From contig NZ_JRKM01000001.1 of the NCBI RefSeq assembly GCF_000768065.1, positions 4,805,100-4,869,099 of the forward strand: a DNA stretch of 64,000 nucleotides, in the 5' to 3' direction. Origin of the DNA: Aquabacterium sp. NJ1 (GTDB lineage Bacteria > Pseudomonadota > Gammaproteobacteria > Burkholderiales > Burkholderiaceae_C). Below, piece after piece: positions 35,657 to 41,834 of this stretch. Made by a program: the position numbers and the translations under genes. The notes under the pieces were generated by a model. That model made no database searches. It worked only from the letters and a program-made list of their open reading frames with translations, and had not been told where the DNA came from. How positions within the stretch are numbered: position 1 is the stretch's first letter; each line of letters opens with the position of its first letter.

Positions 35657-36004
35657 TCAGACACTAGCCACCCATCTGGACAGGAGGGCTCCAACCTTGG
35701 GGCCGGATACAACCTCAATAGACCAGCCGCCCCATTCAAAGACAAACAAGTCTGAGCCCAGGCGGTATGCGTCACGATGGCCTGACGGCCTGTGCCCACT
35801 GCGAGGTAGTATTGAATAGGACACTGACCACTCGGCGGCCCAGTCTTCTGGCGTCCAAAGGCGGGAGACAACAGGGCCGGCCACCGGCCCCGCTATTTCA
35901 TAGACCAGCCTTATCAGGCTAGAGGCAACGCCAGCTAGTCCCGAAGTGACTCTGAGGAAGTAGGCGAGCACCCGGAGCACCCGGGGCATTTTTGAATAAG
36001 ACAT
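35657..36004 (-). CDS. Short membrane-associated protein, module copy A
   Basis: 115 aa from ATG 36004, with GGGA upstream. The N-terminal third is a basic hydrophobic segment ('RVLRVLAYFLRVTSGLAGVASSLIRLVYEIAGPVAGPVV'); the rest is a small domain ending 'FVFEWGGWSIEVVSGPKVGALLSRW'. It resembles the 97-aa protein at 39317-39610 in length, N-terminal pattern and the C-terminal 'E..(S)W(S/T)(I/L)E(V/L)' block. Both lie downstream of a BRO-N gene on the same strand. Function unknown. Confidence 0.55.
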   Translation of the reverse strand: MSYSKMPRVLRVLAYFLRVTSGLAGVASSLIRLVYEIAGPVAGPVVSRLWTPEDWAAEWSVSYSILPRSGHRPSGHRDAYRLGSDLFVFEWGGWSIEVVSGPKVGALLSRWVASV

Positions 36005-36263
36005 GGAGCATCCCTATGCACATCAACATTGATGTGAAGAGATGGTCTCAAGGGCAGGCGGAAGGGGGAAGGGGATAGCCCACTGCACTACAAGCCTAAC
36101 CATCTGGCAACTATCGCCAAGGGGAAAGTATGCGGCTTCGCGGGGGCACGGACCGTGCAATGAGTTAACGGACCAAATCATGAGCCTTCACTATAAGGGC
36201 CCGCTGGCGGCGATGCTTGCATGCCTTCACCGGGTGAGGGCGGAATACAACACCTAAGGCGCC

Positions 36264-36722
36264 TCAGTCCTCCGAACGGTGCTCGCTAATAATGACTGGA
36301 AGGACCTTTCGCTTGTTCCTTGGCCGTTGTGGGTAGGCGTGCAGCGTTGCAGTGATGGCTGCACGGCCACCATTCGCTATGCGGTCCACCACCATATCTG
36401 GGGGCTCTTGTCCATCGATGTGGCCCCATCGAAAATGGATAGATGGGGCTCTACGCTCTGTAGTGTTTTTTGTCGCCCCAGCAAGCAAGCACAGAAGGCC
36501 CTCCGCGTTGACCAAGTGGACCACCTTGCCGCCATCTGTGGCCGCCTGCTTCCTCCGTGCGCGTTCGGGGACATACTTTATGCGGTACAGGGGGATGCCA
36601 ATGGCCTCACATACATCTACCGCATCGAACCACGGGCTGGAGCCATCTGACTGCACATGAACCCATGCGGGAGTCTTTGGCACATCCATTTCAGGGCGGG
36701 CCTCTTCTTGATTTGTGTCCAT
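36264..36722 (-). CDS. BRO-N-like phage antirepressor, copy A
   Basis: 152 aa. The N-terminal BRO-N/Ant-type domain is recognisable: 'PWFDAVDVCEAIGIPLYRIKYVPERARRKQ' followed by 'GGKVVHLVNAEGLLCLLAGA'. The C-terminus is basic ('HAYPQRPRNKRK'). Such proteins bind DNA or phage repressors and drive prophage induction or regulate lysis. It is paralogous over its length to 39876-40319. ATG 36722 with AGGTGG directly upstream. Confidence 0.65.
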   Translation of the reverse strand: MDTNQEEARPEMDVPKTPAWVHVQSDGSSPWFDAVDVCEAIGIPLYRIKYVPERARRKQAATDGGKVVHLVNAEGLLCLLAGATKNTTERRAPSIHFRWGHIDGQEPPDMVVDRIANGGRAAITATLHAYPQRPRNKRKVLPVIISEHRSED

Positions 36723-36817
36723 GTTCCACCTAGGTAACTAACGGCGCCGACTGTAGTTCAGTGCCACGGAACTAGGAGCCCCCAATGGGTGGGATGCGGG
36801 CATCATCCCCCGGAAAC

Positions 36818-37134
36818 TCATAGGAATTCCAACGAGTATCTACACGGGATGTCGGCTCCAGGCTCAACCATACGGGCGGTGAACTCAGGGGAGAGCTGGT
36901 CCACCACGATGAGGCTGGAGCATTTGTCCAGTTGGTAGACCTGAATGGTTCGGGGGCAAGGGCCTGTGTTGACCACTTCCTGCAATGAAGGGAGTGTCAC
37001 AACGCTGCGGAGGGCAAGGCGCTCAATGGCCACTTTCACGTTGTCATGGCGCACATCCAGCCGGTCAGCTCGGCAATTTCCTTGCTGGACATCGTGGTGG
37101 ACTGGGAAGTGGAAGAGGCGGGAATCAGGTTCAT
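36818..37134 (-). pseudogene. Frameshifted Rha-like phage regulatory gene
   Basis: Starting at ATG 37134 the protein reads 'MNLIPASSTSQSTTMSSKEIAELTG', then runs to a stop within ten codons. The continuation of the domain ('DVRHDNVKVAIERLALRSVVTLPSLQEVV...YQLDKCSSLIVVDQLSPEFTARMV') is in another frame starting near 37062. 'SSKEIAELTG.RHDNV..AIE.L' and 'VVDQLSPEFTARMV' are Rha/antirepressor signatures. Removing two bases after the GGC of 'ELTG' restores the frame. The C-terminus after 'ARMV' also diverges early. Probably inactivated; programmed frameshifting is not excluded but no slippery site is evident. Confidence 0.65.
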
Positions 37135-37148
37135 GTGCCCTAGAAACG

Positions 37149-37171
37149 AAAAAGGCGGACCGAAGCCCGCC
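37149..37171 (-). terminator. Terminator after the YjzC-like small gene
   Basis: On the minus strand GGCGGGC-TTCG-GTCCGCC is followed by T5. It separates the small gene at 37201 from the broken Rha-like gene. Confidence 0.8.
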
Positions 37172-37200
37172 CCTGCTCAACATGTGAGCTACCGCACCAA

Positions 37201-37386
37201 TTAGCGTTTGCTATTCGGCGTAGTTTTCACGGGAGTCCAGGTGTTACCCGGCTTCGTGGTTGGGGGCATTGGGCGGTGGTCGGGGACCGTCGAGTAGTTC
37301 GGGACCTTGCCGCCGTTAGGCTTTACCTCTTGAAAGATGCCGCCGCCATTGCCGGTGTTTTGACCGGGCTTGAGATTTGCTGCCAT
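37201..37386 (-). CDS. YjzC-like small conserved protein
   Basis: 61 aa from ATG 37386, with AAAGGA 6 nt upstream, a strong site. The sequence 'LKPGQNTGNGGGIFQEV' and 'TTKPGNTWTPV' follows the pattern of a small, widespread, Gly/Pro-rich protein family (YjzC type) of unknown function. It is basic, soluble and very short. It is transcribed leftward from the region with paired operators (37597-37653) and is closed by its own terminator, so it is probably expressed in the integrated state. Confidence 0.65.
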   Translation of the reverse strand: MAANLKPGQNTGNGGGIFQEVKPNGGKVPNYSTVPDHRPMPPTTKPGNTWTPVKTTPNSKR

Positions 37387-37596
37387 AGGATGTCCTTTGT
37401 GAAAGCAGCTAATCCCCGAGTTGAGAAACCCTAAACTGTGAATCTGGGGGGTTCTCCAACTCAAACGTTTGGCGTAACCTCAGAACACTGCTCGTAGCAG
37501 GACCGGCAGACTTATCGGGAATCTTTAAGCCTTGCCTTGGTGCTCCTCTGCGTCAACAGGGGGGCACCAATCTCGCCTTGGCACTCCCGACTGCTG

Positions 37597-37653
37597 AGTG
37601 CTAGTGAGCACTATATCTAGTGTCCGGGGACGATTCAAGCACTATCAGTAGTG
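37597..37653. promoter_or_regulatory. Paired operator sites AGCACTAT-N3-TAGTGT
   Basis: Two 17-bp sites share AGCACTAT and TAGTGT with palindromic core CACTA-N4-TAGTG, at 37609-37622 and 37640-37653, centres 31 bp apart (three helical turns). A third overlapping palindrome AGTGCTAGTGAGCACT is at 37597-37612. They lie upstream of the leftward YjzC-like gene and look like cooperative repressor sites. The repressor is not identified in the element. Confidence 0.65.
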
Positions 37654-37739
37654 TTTGGCCGTGGAATGGGGGCTATTGCATTGCAGCATTGGCACTGTAT
37701 AGAACCCCATGCATAATCGCAGGTCGCCCTAATGCACAT

Positions 37740-38318
37740 TTAATGTGATGTGCAGTACCGCTTGACCGTTGAAGTGGACAGGCCGAACTGCTCGGCTGTC
37801 TTGGCGATGCTTGCCCCGCTGGACGCCTTCCACGCTTTGACCTCCTTGGGGTCTGCTGCCTGTGGCCTGCCCATGCTGGCCTTGCCCTTGTGTGTCTTCC
37901 CGGTGCGCTCCAGGGACTCCCGGGCGGCCTGTCTGCCTGCTGCGGTGCGCTCAATGATGCGCTGACGCTCCATGTCTGCCACCTGCGCCAGGACGGCCAG
38001 GATCAATTCGCCCACGCCCTTGGCGATGACCCCCAGGCCATGCACGTGGACCTCAACGCCATTGGTCAGGAGCTGGCGCACCGTGGCCTGCACGTCGAGG
38101 GCATCGCGCCCCAGGCGGTCCACCGCGTAGACGTGGAGGGTGTCTCCCTCACGGATGAAGTCCAGCAGGGCGGCAAAGCCCTTGCGGTCCTTGGCCGGTG
38201 TTGCTCCACTCACGCCTTCGTCAGAGAACTCCCTGTCAAAGCCCCCGCCCATGGCTGCACGCTGGGACTCAATGGACTGATCTGTGGTCGATACCCGAAA
38301 GTAGGCAAGGCGGGACAC
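37740..38318 (-). CDS. Serine recombinase, resolvase/invertase family
   Basis: 192 aa from GTG 38318, with AGGAG 6 nt upstream. The catalytic domain starts 'RLAYFRVSTTDQS' (nucleophile Ser10) and includes 'GDTLHVYAVDRLGRDALD' and the long E-helix 'LAQVADMERQRIIERTAAGRQAA'. A C-terminal helix-turn-helix follows ('SIAKTAEQFGLSTSTVKRY'). It should recombine two copies of a short site, for resolution or inversion. Immediately upstream (38334-38447) lies a cluster of inverted repeats that looks like its res site. Confidence 0.9.
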   Translation of the reverse strand: MSRLAYFRVSTTDQSIESQRAAMGGGFDREFSDEGVSGATPAKDRKGFAALLDFIREGDTLHVYAVDRLGRDALDVQATVRQLLTNGVEVHVHGLGVIAKGVGELILAVLAQVADMERQRIIERTAAGRQAARESLERTGKTHKGKASMGRPQAADPKEVKAWKASSGASIAKTAEQFGLSTSTVKRYCTSH

Positions 38319-38333
38319 TGGCGGCTCCTGTTT

Positions 38334-38447
38334 GGCTCAAAAGATATGTGTACATTGTGAGCCTGGATCAAAAGTGAAGTCAATTACCTTTTGATCTGCC
38401 TGGGGTGGCTCTGTGGCGGATGGTCCACAAGGTACAAATTTTGAGCC
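38334..38447. promoter_or_regulatory. res-like recombination site of the serine recombinase
   Basis: Sub-site 1: GGCTCA and TGAGCC framing 30 bp (38334-38363). Sub-site 2: GATCAAAAG and CTTTTGATC framing 31 bp (38366-38396), a perfect 9-bp inverted repeat. A third half, TTTTGAGCC (38439-38447), repeats sub-site 1 units. Spacing and sub-site lengths resemble Tn3-type res sites, and the first ends 16 bp before the recombinase start. Confidence 0.55.
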
Positions 38448-38640
38448 TATTGGGGGTTCTGCTGGTGAAGCGTTTCACCACGACAGGCGGCCTTGCTTCT
38501 GGGAGGATGCGCAGCGTGAATGGCTTGCGATGAGCCCCCACGGCCTGGGCGTCAATTTGTAAAACGCTTTAACTGTTCGCAGGGCACTGGGCGAGGAACC
38601 ATTGCGGCCATGACTTCACGCCAAACATTGGAAGACTGCA

Positions 38641-38778
38641 ATGCCCACTGTCAAAGAGTTGCTTACCGCCTTGCCTCCCATCCTTCGCGCCCTTCAAGAC
38701 AGCCCGATGGCCTGCCTTGTGATGGTCTGCCTGTCTGCCTTTGCGCTTGTGGCCTATGCCATTCACAAACGCAACTGA
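38641..38778 (+). CDS. 45-aa single-helix membrane protein, copy 1
   Basis: A 45-residue protein with a short amphipathic start ('MPTVKELLTALPPILRAL'), one membrane helix ('MACLVMVCLSAFALVAYAI') and a basic tail ('HKRN'). GGAAG lies 7 nt before the ATG. It aligns end to end with the 45-aa protein at 39114 without gaps. The size and topology suit a small holin, spanin-like or membrane-toxin peptide; no function can be assigned. It is rightward, against the surrounding leftward genes. Confidence 0.6.
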   Translation: MPTVKELLTALPPILRALQDSPMACLVMVCLSAFALVAYAIHKRN

Positions 38779-39113
38779 TCATGCTCAGGCTGGTCCATTC
38801 CGCAGCAGGGCTGTCGGGCTTGTTCCCCTCCTTAGTTCAATGGATAGAAAGGGCCCATACGGGTGCCCAGCACCACAGGCGGCACGGTGCGGAGAATGGT
38901 GGGGGCCACGGGGGGAAGCCGCGCTGGGCGTTGATCAGATACCCCCTCGGAAATTCTTGGTGAAACATCCACCCAGCCCCTTTGCGGTCTGCTTGGCTGG
39001 GGCTGCGTCTGCACTGGATGTTGATGGCCGTCGCTCGGAGGTCACAGGGGGATTCACAAAGTCACTGTGATCCTCCAGTCTGGCGCCTTCCGAAACAAAA
39101 GAAGAGGCATTTA
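38779..39113. other. 335-bp gap between the two 45-aa genes
   Basis: CCCCTCGGAAATT (38943-38955) recurs at 39894-39906 inside the 3' end of the BRO-N copy B gene, and the minus-strand translation here ('RISEGVSDQ') echoes that protein's tail ('QISEGCPNQ'). It may be a remnant of a third BRO-N copy. A tRNA D-arm-like string occurs at 38830-38848 without the rest of a tRNA. Confidence 0.4.
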
Positions 39114-39251
39114 ATGTCCGTAATTGAGACACTCGCGGGGTTACTCCCCACCACCCTGAAGGTCCTGAATGACAACCCCATAGGGGCCATGGCGCTAATC
39201 TGCTTCGCGTCGTATGCGTTTGTTGCTTTTGTCGTCTACCAGCTCAAGTGA
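39114..39251 (+). CDS. 45-aa single-helix membrane protein, copy 2
   Basis: 45 residues, paralogue of 38641-38778: amphipathic start ('MSVIETLAGLLPTTLKVL'), 'NDNP', one membrane helix ('IGAMALICFASYAFVAFVVY') and a short polar tail. GAAGAGG lies 6 nt before the ATG. Conservation of length, helix position and 'L(P)..L(R/K)(A/V)L.D(S/N)P' between the two copies is good evidence that both are real genes. Confidence 0.65.
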   Translation: MSVIETLAGLLPTTLKVLNDNPIGAMALICFASYAFVAFVVYQLK

Positions 39252-39263
39252 CCGCCGGGACGC

Positions 39264-39285
39264 AAAAGGGGCCGCGAAGGGCCCC
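39264..39285 (-). terminator. Terminator between convergent genes
   Basis: GGGGCC (39268-39273) pairs with GGCCCC (39280-39285); on the minus strand T4 follows. It closes the leftward gene at 39317. Confidence 0.7.
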
Positions 39286-39316
39286 AGTGTGATGGTGTGA
39301 GTGGTCGGCAGGCCTC

Positions 39317-39610
39317 TCAGCACTGCGGCACGGGTTCCAGCTTCAGCAGCTTTGTGACCCGTGCGTCCCAGCTCTTGGGACAATATAACTCCAGGGTCCA
39401 CGATGCGACCTCAATGCTGAAGAAGCCAGAAGACACCTTGCGGATGCAAGAGGCAGACAGTGGCTGTTCACCCCAGAGGCAATAGAACAGGTTGAAGCCC
39501 ACAGGGGACCGCTTTGCTATCGGTGCGGTCACCGGCCAGATAACGGCCCAGACGATGCGCGACAGGTAGGCAACAACGAAGCGGAACAGGCGGAACAGTG
39601 TGGATTTCAT
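39317..39610 (-). CDS. Short membrane-associated protein, module copy B
   Basis: 97 aa from ATG 39610, which has GAGAAG upstream. The N-terminus is basic and hydrophobic ('LFRLFRFVVAYLSRIVWAVIWPVTAPIA'), followed by a small domain with two cysteines in 'YCLWGEQPLSASC' and 'FFSIEVASWTLELYCPKSW'. It is a diverged paralogue of 35657-36004 and likewise lies downstream of a BRO-N gene. Function unknown. Confidence 0.5.
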   Translation of the reverse strand: MKSTLFRLFRFVVAYLSRIVWAVIWPVTAPIAKRSPVGFNLFYCLWGEQPLSASCIRKVSSGFFSIEVASWTLELYCPKSWDARVTKLLKLEPVPQC

Positions 39611-39875
39611 GGTCTTCTCGTTAGGCGTCAAAAGTGACGCGGAAGCCATGATTTCAAGGAAACGAGCGCGGGAACAGTCAATGTCCTACTGCTCTGTGAG
39701 GGTCCACAAACGGCAACTGTTTACCTGTGGAAACCGTGGGGCGTGGCCCTGAGCGCACCCGCAAAACTTCGATGCGGAGCCATCGGCGGGACGGTGTGTG
39801 CCTGACGCCAGAATGAGCAATCACTATACCCAGCGCATGCACAGAAGCGACAGGTTAGAGGGGGGAAAACAACAA

Positions 39876-40319
39876 TCAGGGCTGATTAGGACACCCCTCG
39901 GAAATTTGCTGTGTCTTCTTTCGAGACACTCTCGGCTTCTGTGGGTAGGCGTTGGCCAAGGCCTCCATGAGCGCCCGCGCTGCGCGAATCTGGTGGCTCT
40001 CTAGCTTTGGGATGCCTTCATATTGCGGGTACAGAAGGCGCACGCTTTCCAGCGGCGGCGCAGTGCTTTCACTCTCTGCCTTCAAGCTCAGTGCAAGAAG
40101 GCCCAGGGCATTGACTGCACGGGTCTTGCGGCCATCTTCCCCGGTCACCTTGGAAGCCCACTCAGGCGGCATCCAGTCAGCACTAGACAAGGGGATGCCA
40201 ATGGCCTTGCAGACATCTTCGGCCTTGAACCAGGGGCCACCTGGGGCCAAGATGATTTCAACGAATTCAAGGGGCCTGCGGTGCTGAGGGTCAAGATCGA
40301 TACCTGTTGATTCATTCAA
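39876..40319 (-). CDS. BRO-N-like phage antirepressor, copy B
   Basis: 147 aa from TTG 40319, supported by GGGAG 7 nt upstream; a nearby ATG (40315) is out of frame. The domain 'GGPWFKAEDVCKAIGIPLSSADWMPPEWASKV' and 'RAVNALGLLALSLKA' parallels copy A, and the tails also match ('NAYPQKPRVSRKK' against 'HAYPQRPRNKRK'). Probable antirepressor or transcriptional regulator of the element or of another phage. Confidence 0.65.
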   Translation of the reverse strand: MNESTGIDLDPQHRRPLEFVEIILAPGGPWFKAEDVCKAIGIPLSSADWMPPEWASKVTGEDGRKTRAVNALGLLALSLKAESESTAPPLESVRLLYPQYEGIPKLESHQIRAARALMEALANAYPQKPRVSRKKTQQISEGCPNQP

Positions 40320-40478
40320 GCGGCGCTCCCTATGCTTTGTTTCGCGGGACTGTATCGCCGAATGCTGCTCCCCGAAACCCTCTTAGGTGGGGCCTCAATG
40401 AATCACAATGCCTGCATCTCCTCAATACCCCGCGTCCAGCTCTGGCGGTTCAATTACTAGGGATGCTCGCATAACGTA

Positions 40479-41063
40479 TCATTTGTCGGATGGACCAGGA
40501 TCAATTACGGTTACTCTAAATTTATTTTGAATAAGCCATCTATCAAGATCTTCTAGCTCCGCTTTGGATTGATATATAACCATCGATTTCTCTGGTGCCA
40601 AATACTTAATTACAAGATTGCCTGAGCTTGATATTAATAAGCTATATGTTTCCCATCCTACGGCTTCGAAGGCGGCTGCCGTCATTCCAATGAGTGCTTT
40701 GTAAGGGTTTAAATTCTTGTGTTTGAATTTTACATACCCGCCGCCGAACAGAGTTTCGTTCCAACCGGGTCGTGGGGCGGCTGCTTTTTTCTTTTCTTGC
40801 TTTTGCTGCGTTTGCCCCCAGCTTGAAGGGGAGCTTGCATAGGGATTTTGAAGCTCGGCCGCGAGCGCATCAAATCCAAGAAGTACTTTGCGTACCATGC
40901 TTTGAGCTAGTGCCCCGCATTGCCTTTGGGAAATAATTCTCGTTGCATAAGCAGTTCTGATAGTCTGCCTGCAAAGTGTGACCCCATCGCGAGCCCCCTC
41001 TCGCTTTACTTTTGCTAACTCATTAAGAGCCCAGCGAATCTGATTGTCAGAATCTCCGCACAT
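40479..41063 (-). CDS. Unknown AT-rich cargo gene
   Basis: 194 aa from ATG 41063, with AAAGG 7 nt upstream. The N-terminal half is helical ('NQIRWALNELAKVKREGARDGVTLCRQTIRTAYATRIISQRQCGALAQSMVRKVLLG'), then a Gln/Lys/Ala linker, then a mixed domain ('YKALIGMTAAAFEAVGWETYSLLISSSGNLVIKYLAP'). No membrane segment. Base composition is visibly richer in A+T than neighbouring DNA, and it is the outermost gene at the attR end, the classic place for recently acquired cargo. Family not recognised. Confidence 0.6.
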   Translation of the reverse strand: MCGDSDNQIRWALNELAKVKREGARDGVTLCRQTIRTAYATRIISQRQCGALAQSMVRKVLLGFDALAAELQNPYASSPSSWGQTQQKQEKKKAAAPRPGWNETLFGGGYVKFKHKNLNPYKALIGMTAAAFEAVGWETYSLLISSSGNLVIKYLAPEKSMVIYQSKAELEDLDRWLIQNKFRVTVIDPGPSDK

Positions 41064-41440
41064 ATTTATACCTTTAAGTATGAATGTTAAAGATAACTGC
41101 GACCACCCAAAATGCTCACTCGAAGTCTGCTTGAAGTTCGGTGTCAACGGCCAAAGCGTTTCGGGCGAAAAGCAATGTAGTCTGGATTTCGCGTTGCGAA
41201 CAACCCCGTGCTACTGCTGGGCCTTTTCAATTCTCCTTTGGTTCCCGTCTCGAGACGCTTCAGCGGGTACTTCACAATGGCCGCTGTCAGTGCAGCTTGA
41301 ACACGCGTAGCTTGAACCACCGCCGCGCTCTTAGTCTGGTGGTGATAGCATTCAGCTACGAACCCCAGCTATGTATTGTTGAGCTTGGAGGTGTTCTGTA
41401 AGTGGTTGATTTATATGGAATTTGTCTGAGGCATTCAGCA
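41064..41440. other. 377-bp gap at the right end of the element
   Basis: It holds the upstream region of the AT-rich cargo gene and the right end of the element. I see no gene with a credible ribosome site and no clear repeats. Confidence 0.6.
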
Positions 41441-41457
41441 TCCCATTAGCCACCCCA
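41441..41457 (+). repeat. attR core, 17 bp
   Basis: TCCCATTAGCCACCCCA, identical to the tRNA-His 3' end at 25134-25150. The bases just outside differ on both sides. Confidence 0.85.
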
Positions 41458-41466
41458 GCAAATAAG

Positions 41467-41500
41467 TAAACGCCGGCAAGTTCACGCTTGCCGGCGTTTC
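41467..41500 (+). terminator. Original tRNA-His terminator, displaced by the element
   Basis: AAACGCCGGCAAG pairs with CTTGCCGGCGTTT. It lies 10 bp outside attR, where the terminator of an uninterrupted tRNA-His would be. Confidence 0.8.
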
Positions 41501-41546
41501 TCATTTCGGCGTCTTTGCTGCACATACTTCTGTCAACCGCCACCTG

Positions 41547-41800
41547 TTGCAGCGGTACTGGCGCCTGGCGGACGCACGATCGCTGGACTTGCTGGCATGC
41601 GTGAGGCTGCCCGACCTGGCTGATCGGTTTGGTGGGCTGGATATGACCACCAGCGCGCTGGACGTGGCAGCTTGTACCAGCAGCTGATGGGCATCAACAC
41701 CACCCTCGTCAGCGTTGGGCATCGCTCGACGATCCTGAAGTTCCACAAGCAGGTGCTGGAGCTCAAGGGCAACGGCCAGTGGCAGGCACACAAGGCGAAG
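41547..41800 (+). pseudogene. Remnant of an SbmA/YddA-type ABC transporter gene
   Basis: Fragments of the C-terminal ATPase domain remain in two frames. 'VRLPDLADRFGGLD' is fused by an internal deletion to 'TTSALDV' (from the D-loop region), then, shifted, 'YQQLMGINTTLVSVGHRSTILKFHKQVLEL' covers the H-loop His and the C-terminus. The Walker A and signature motifs are gone. It lies directly outside the element. Confidence 0.6.
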
Positions 41801-41834
41801 CTGAACGCCATGAGCACGGCCAGAAAGCGAATGA

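Larger units (their letters stand above)
25134..41457. mobile_element. 16.3-kb integrative element in tRNA-His (defective podovirus prophage or satellite-like)
   Basis: The element is bounded by 17-bp direct repeats (TCCCATTAGCCACCCCA), with the integrase gene next to the left end. Contents in order are integrase, membrane protein, DUF3606 gene, C4-like RNA, CIRCE-type palindrome, membrane protein, a seven-gene leftward operon with T7-like ejection proteins, KilA-N, two BRO-N genes, a broken Rha-like gene, a YjzC-like small protein, a serine recombinase with a res-like site, two 45-aa membrane proteins, and an AT-rich cargo gene. Terminase, portal, capsid, tail fibre and replication genes are not seen. 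Confidence 0.85.

Noticed and set aside
36042..36257. 71-aa rightward ORF between the module A genes
   Set aside because: No ribosome site of quality, no homology and unlike the 45-aa paralogues; judged chance.
37609..37653. The twin palindromes as a transcription terminator
   Set aside because: Stems of 5 bp with 4-base loops and no T-run; the repeated sequence and helical spacing fit operators better.
38820..38910. Phage-encoded tRNA
   Set aside because: A D-arm-like string at 38830-38848 is followed by only a weak anticodon stem and no T-arm or matching acceptor stem.
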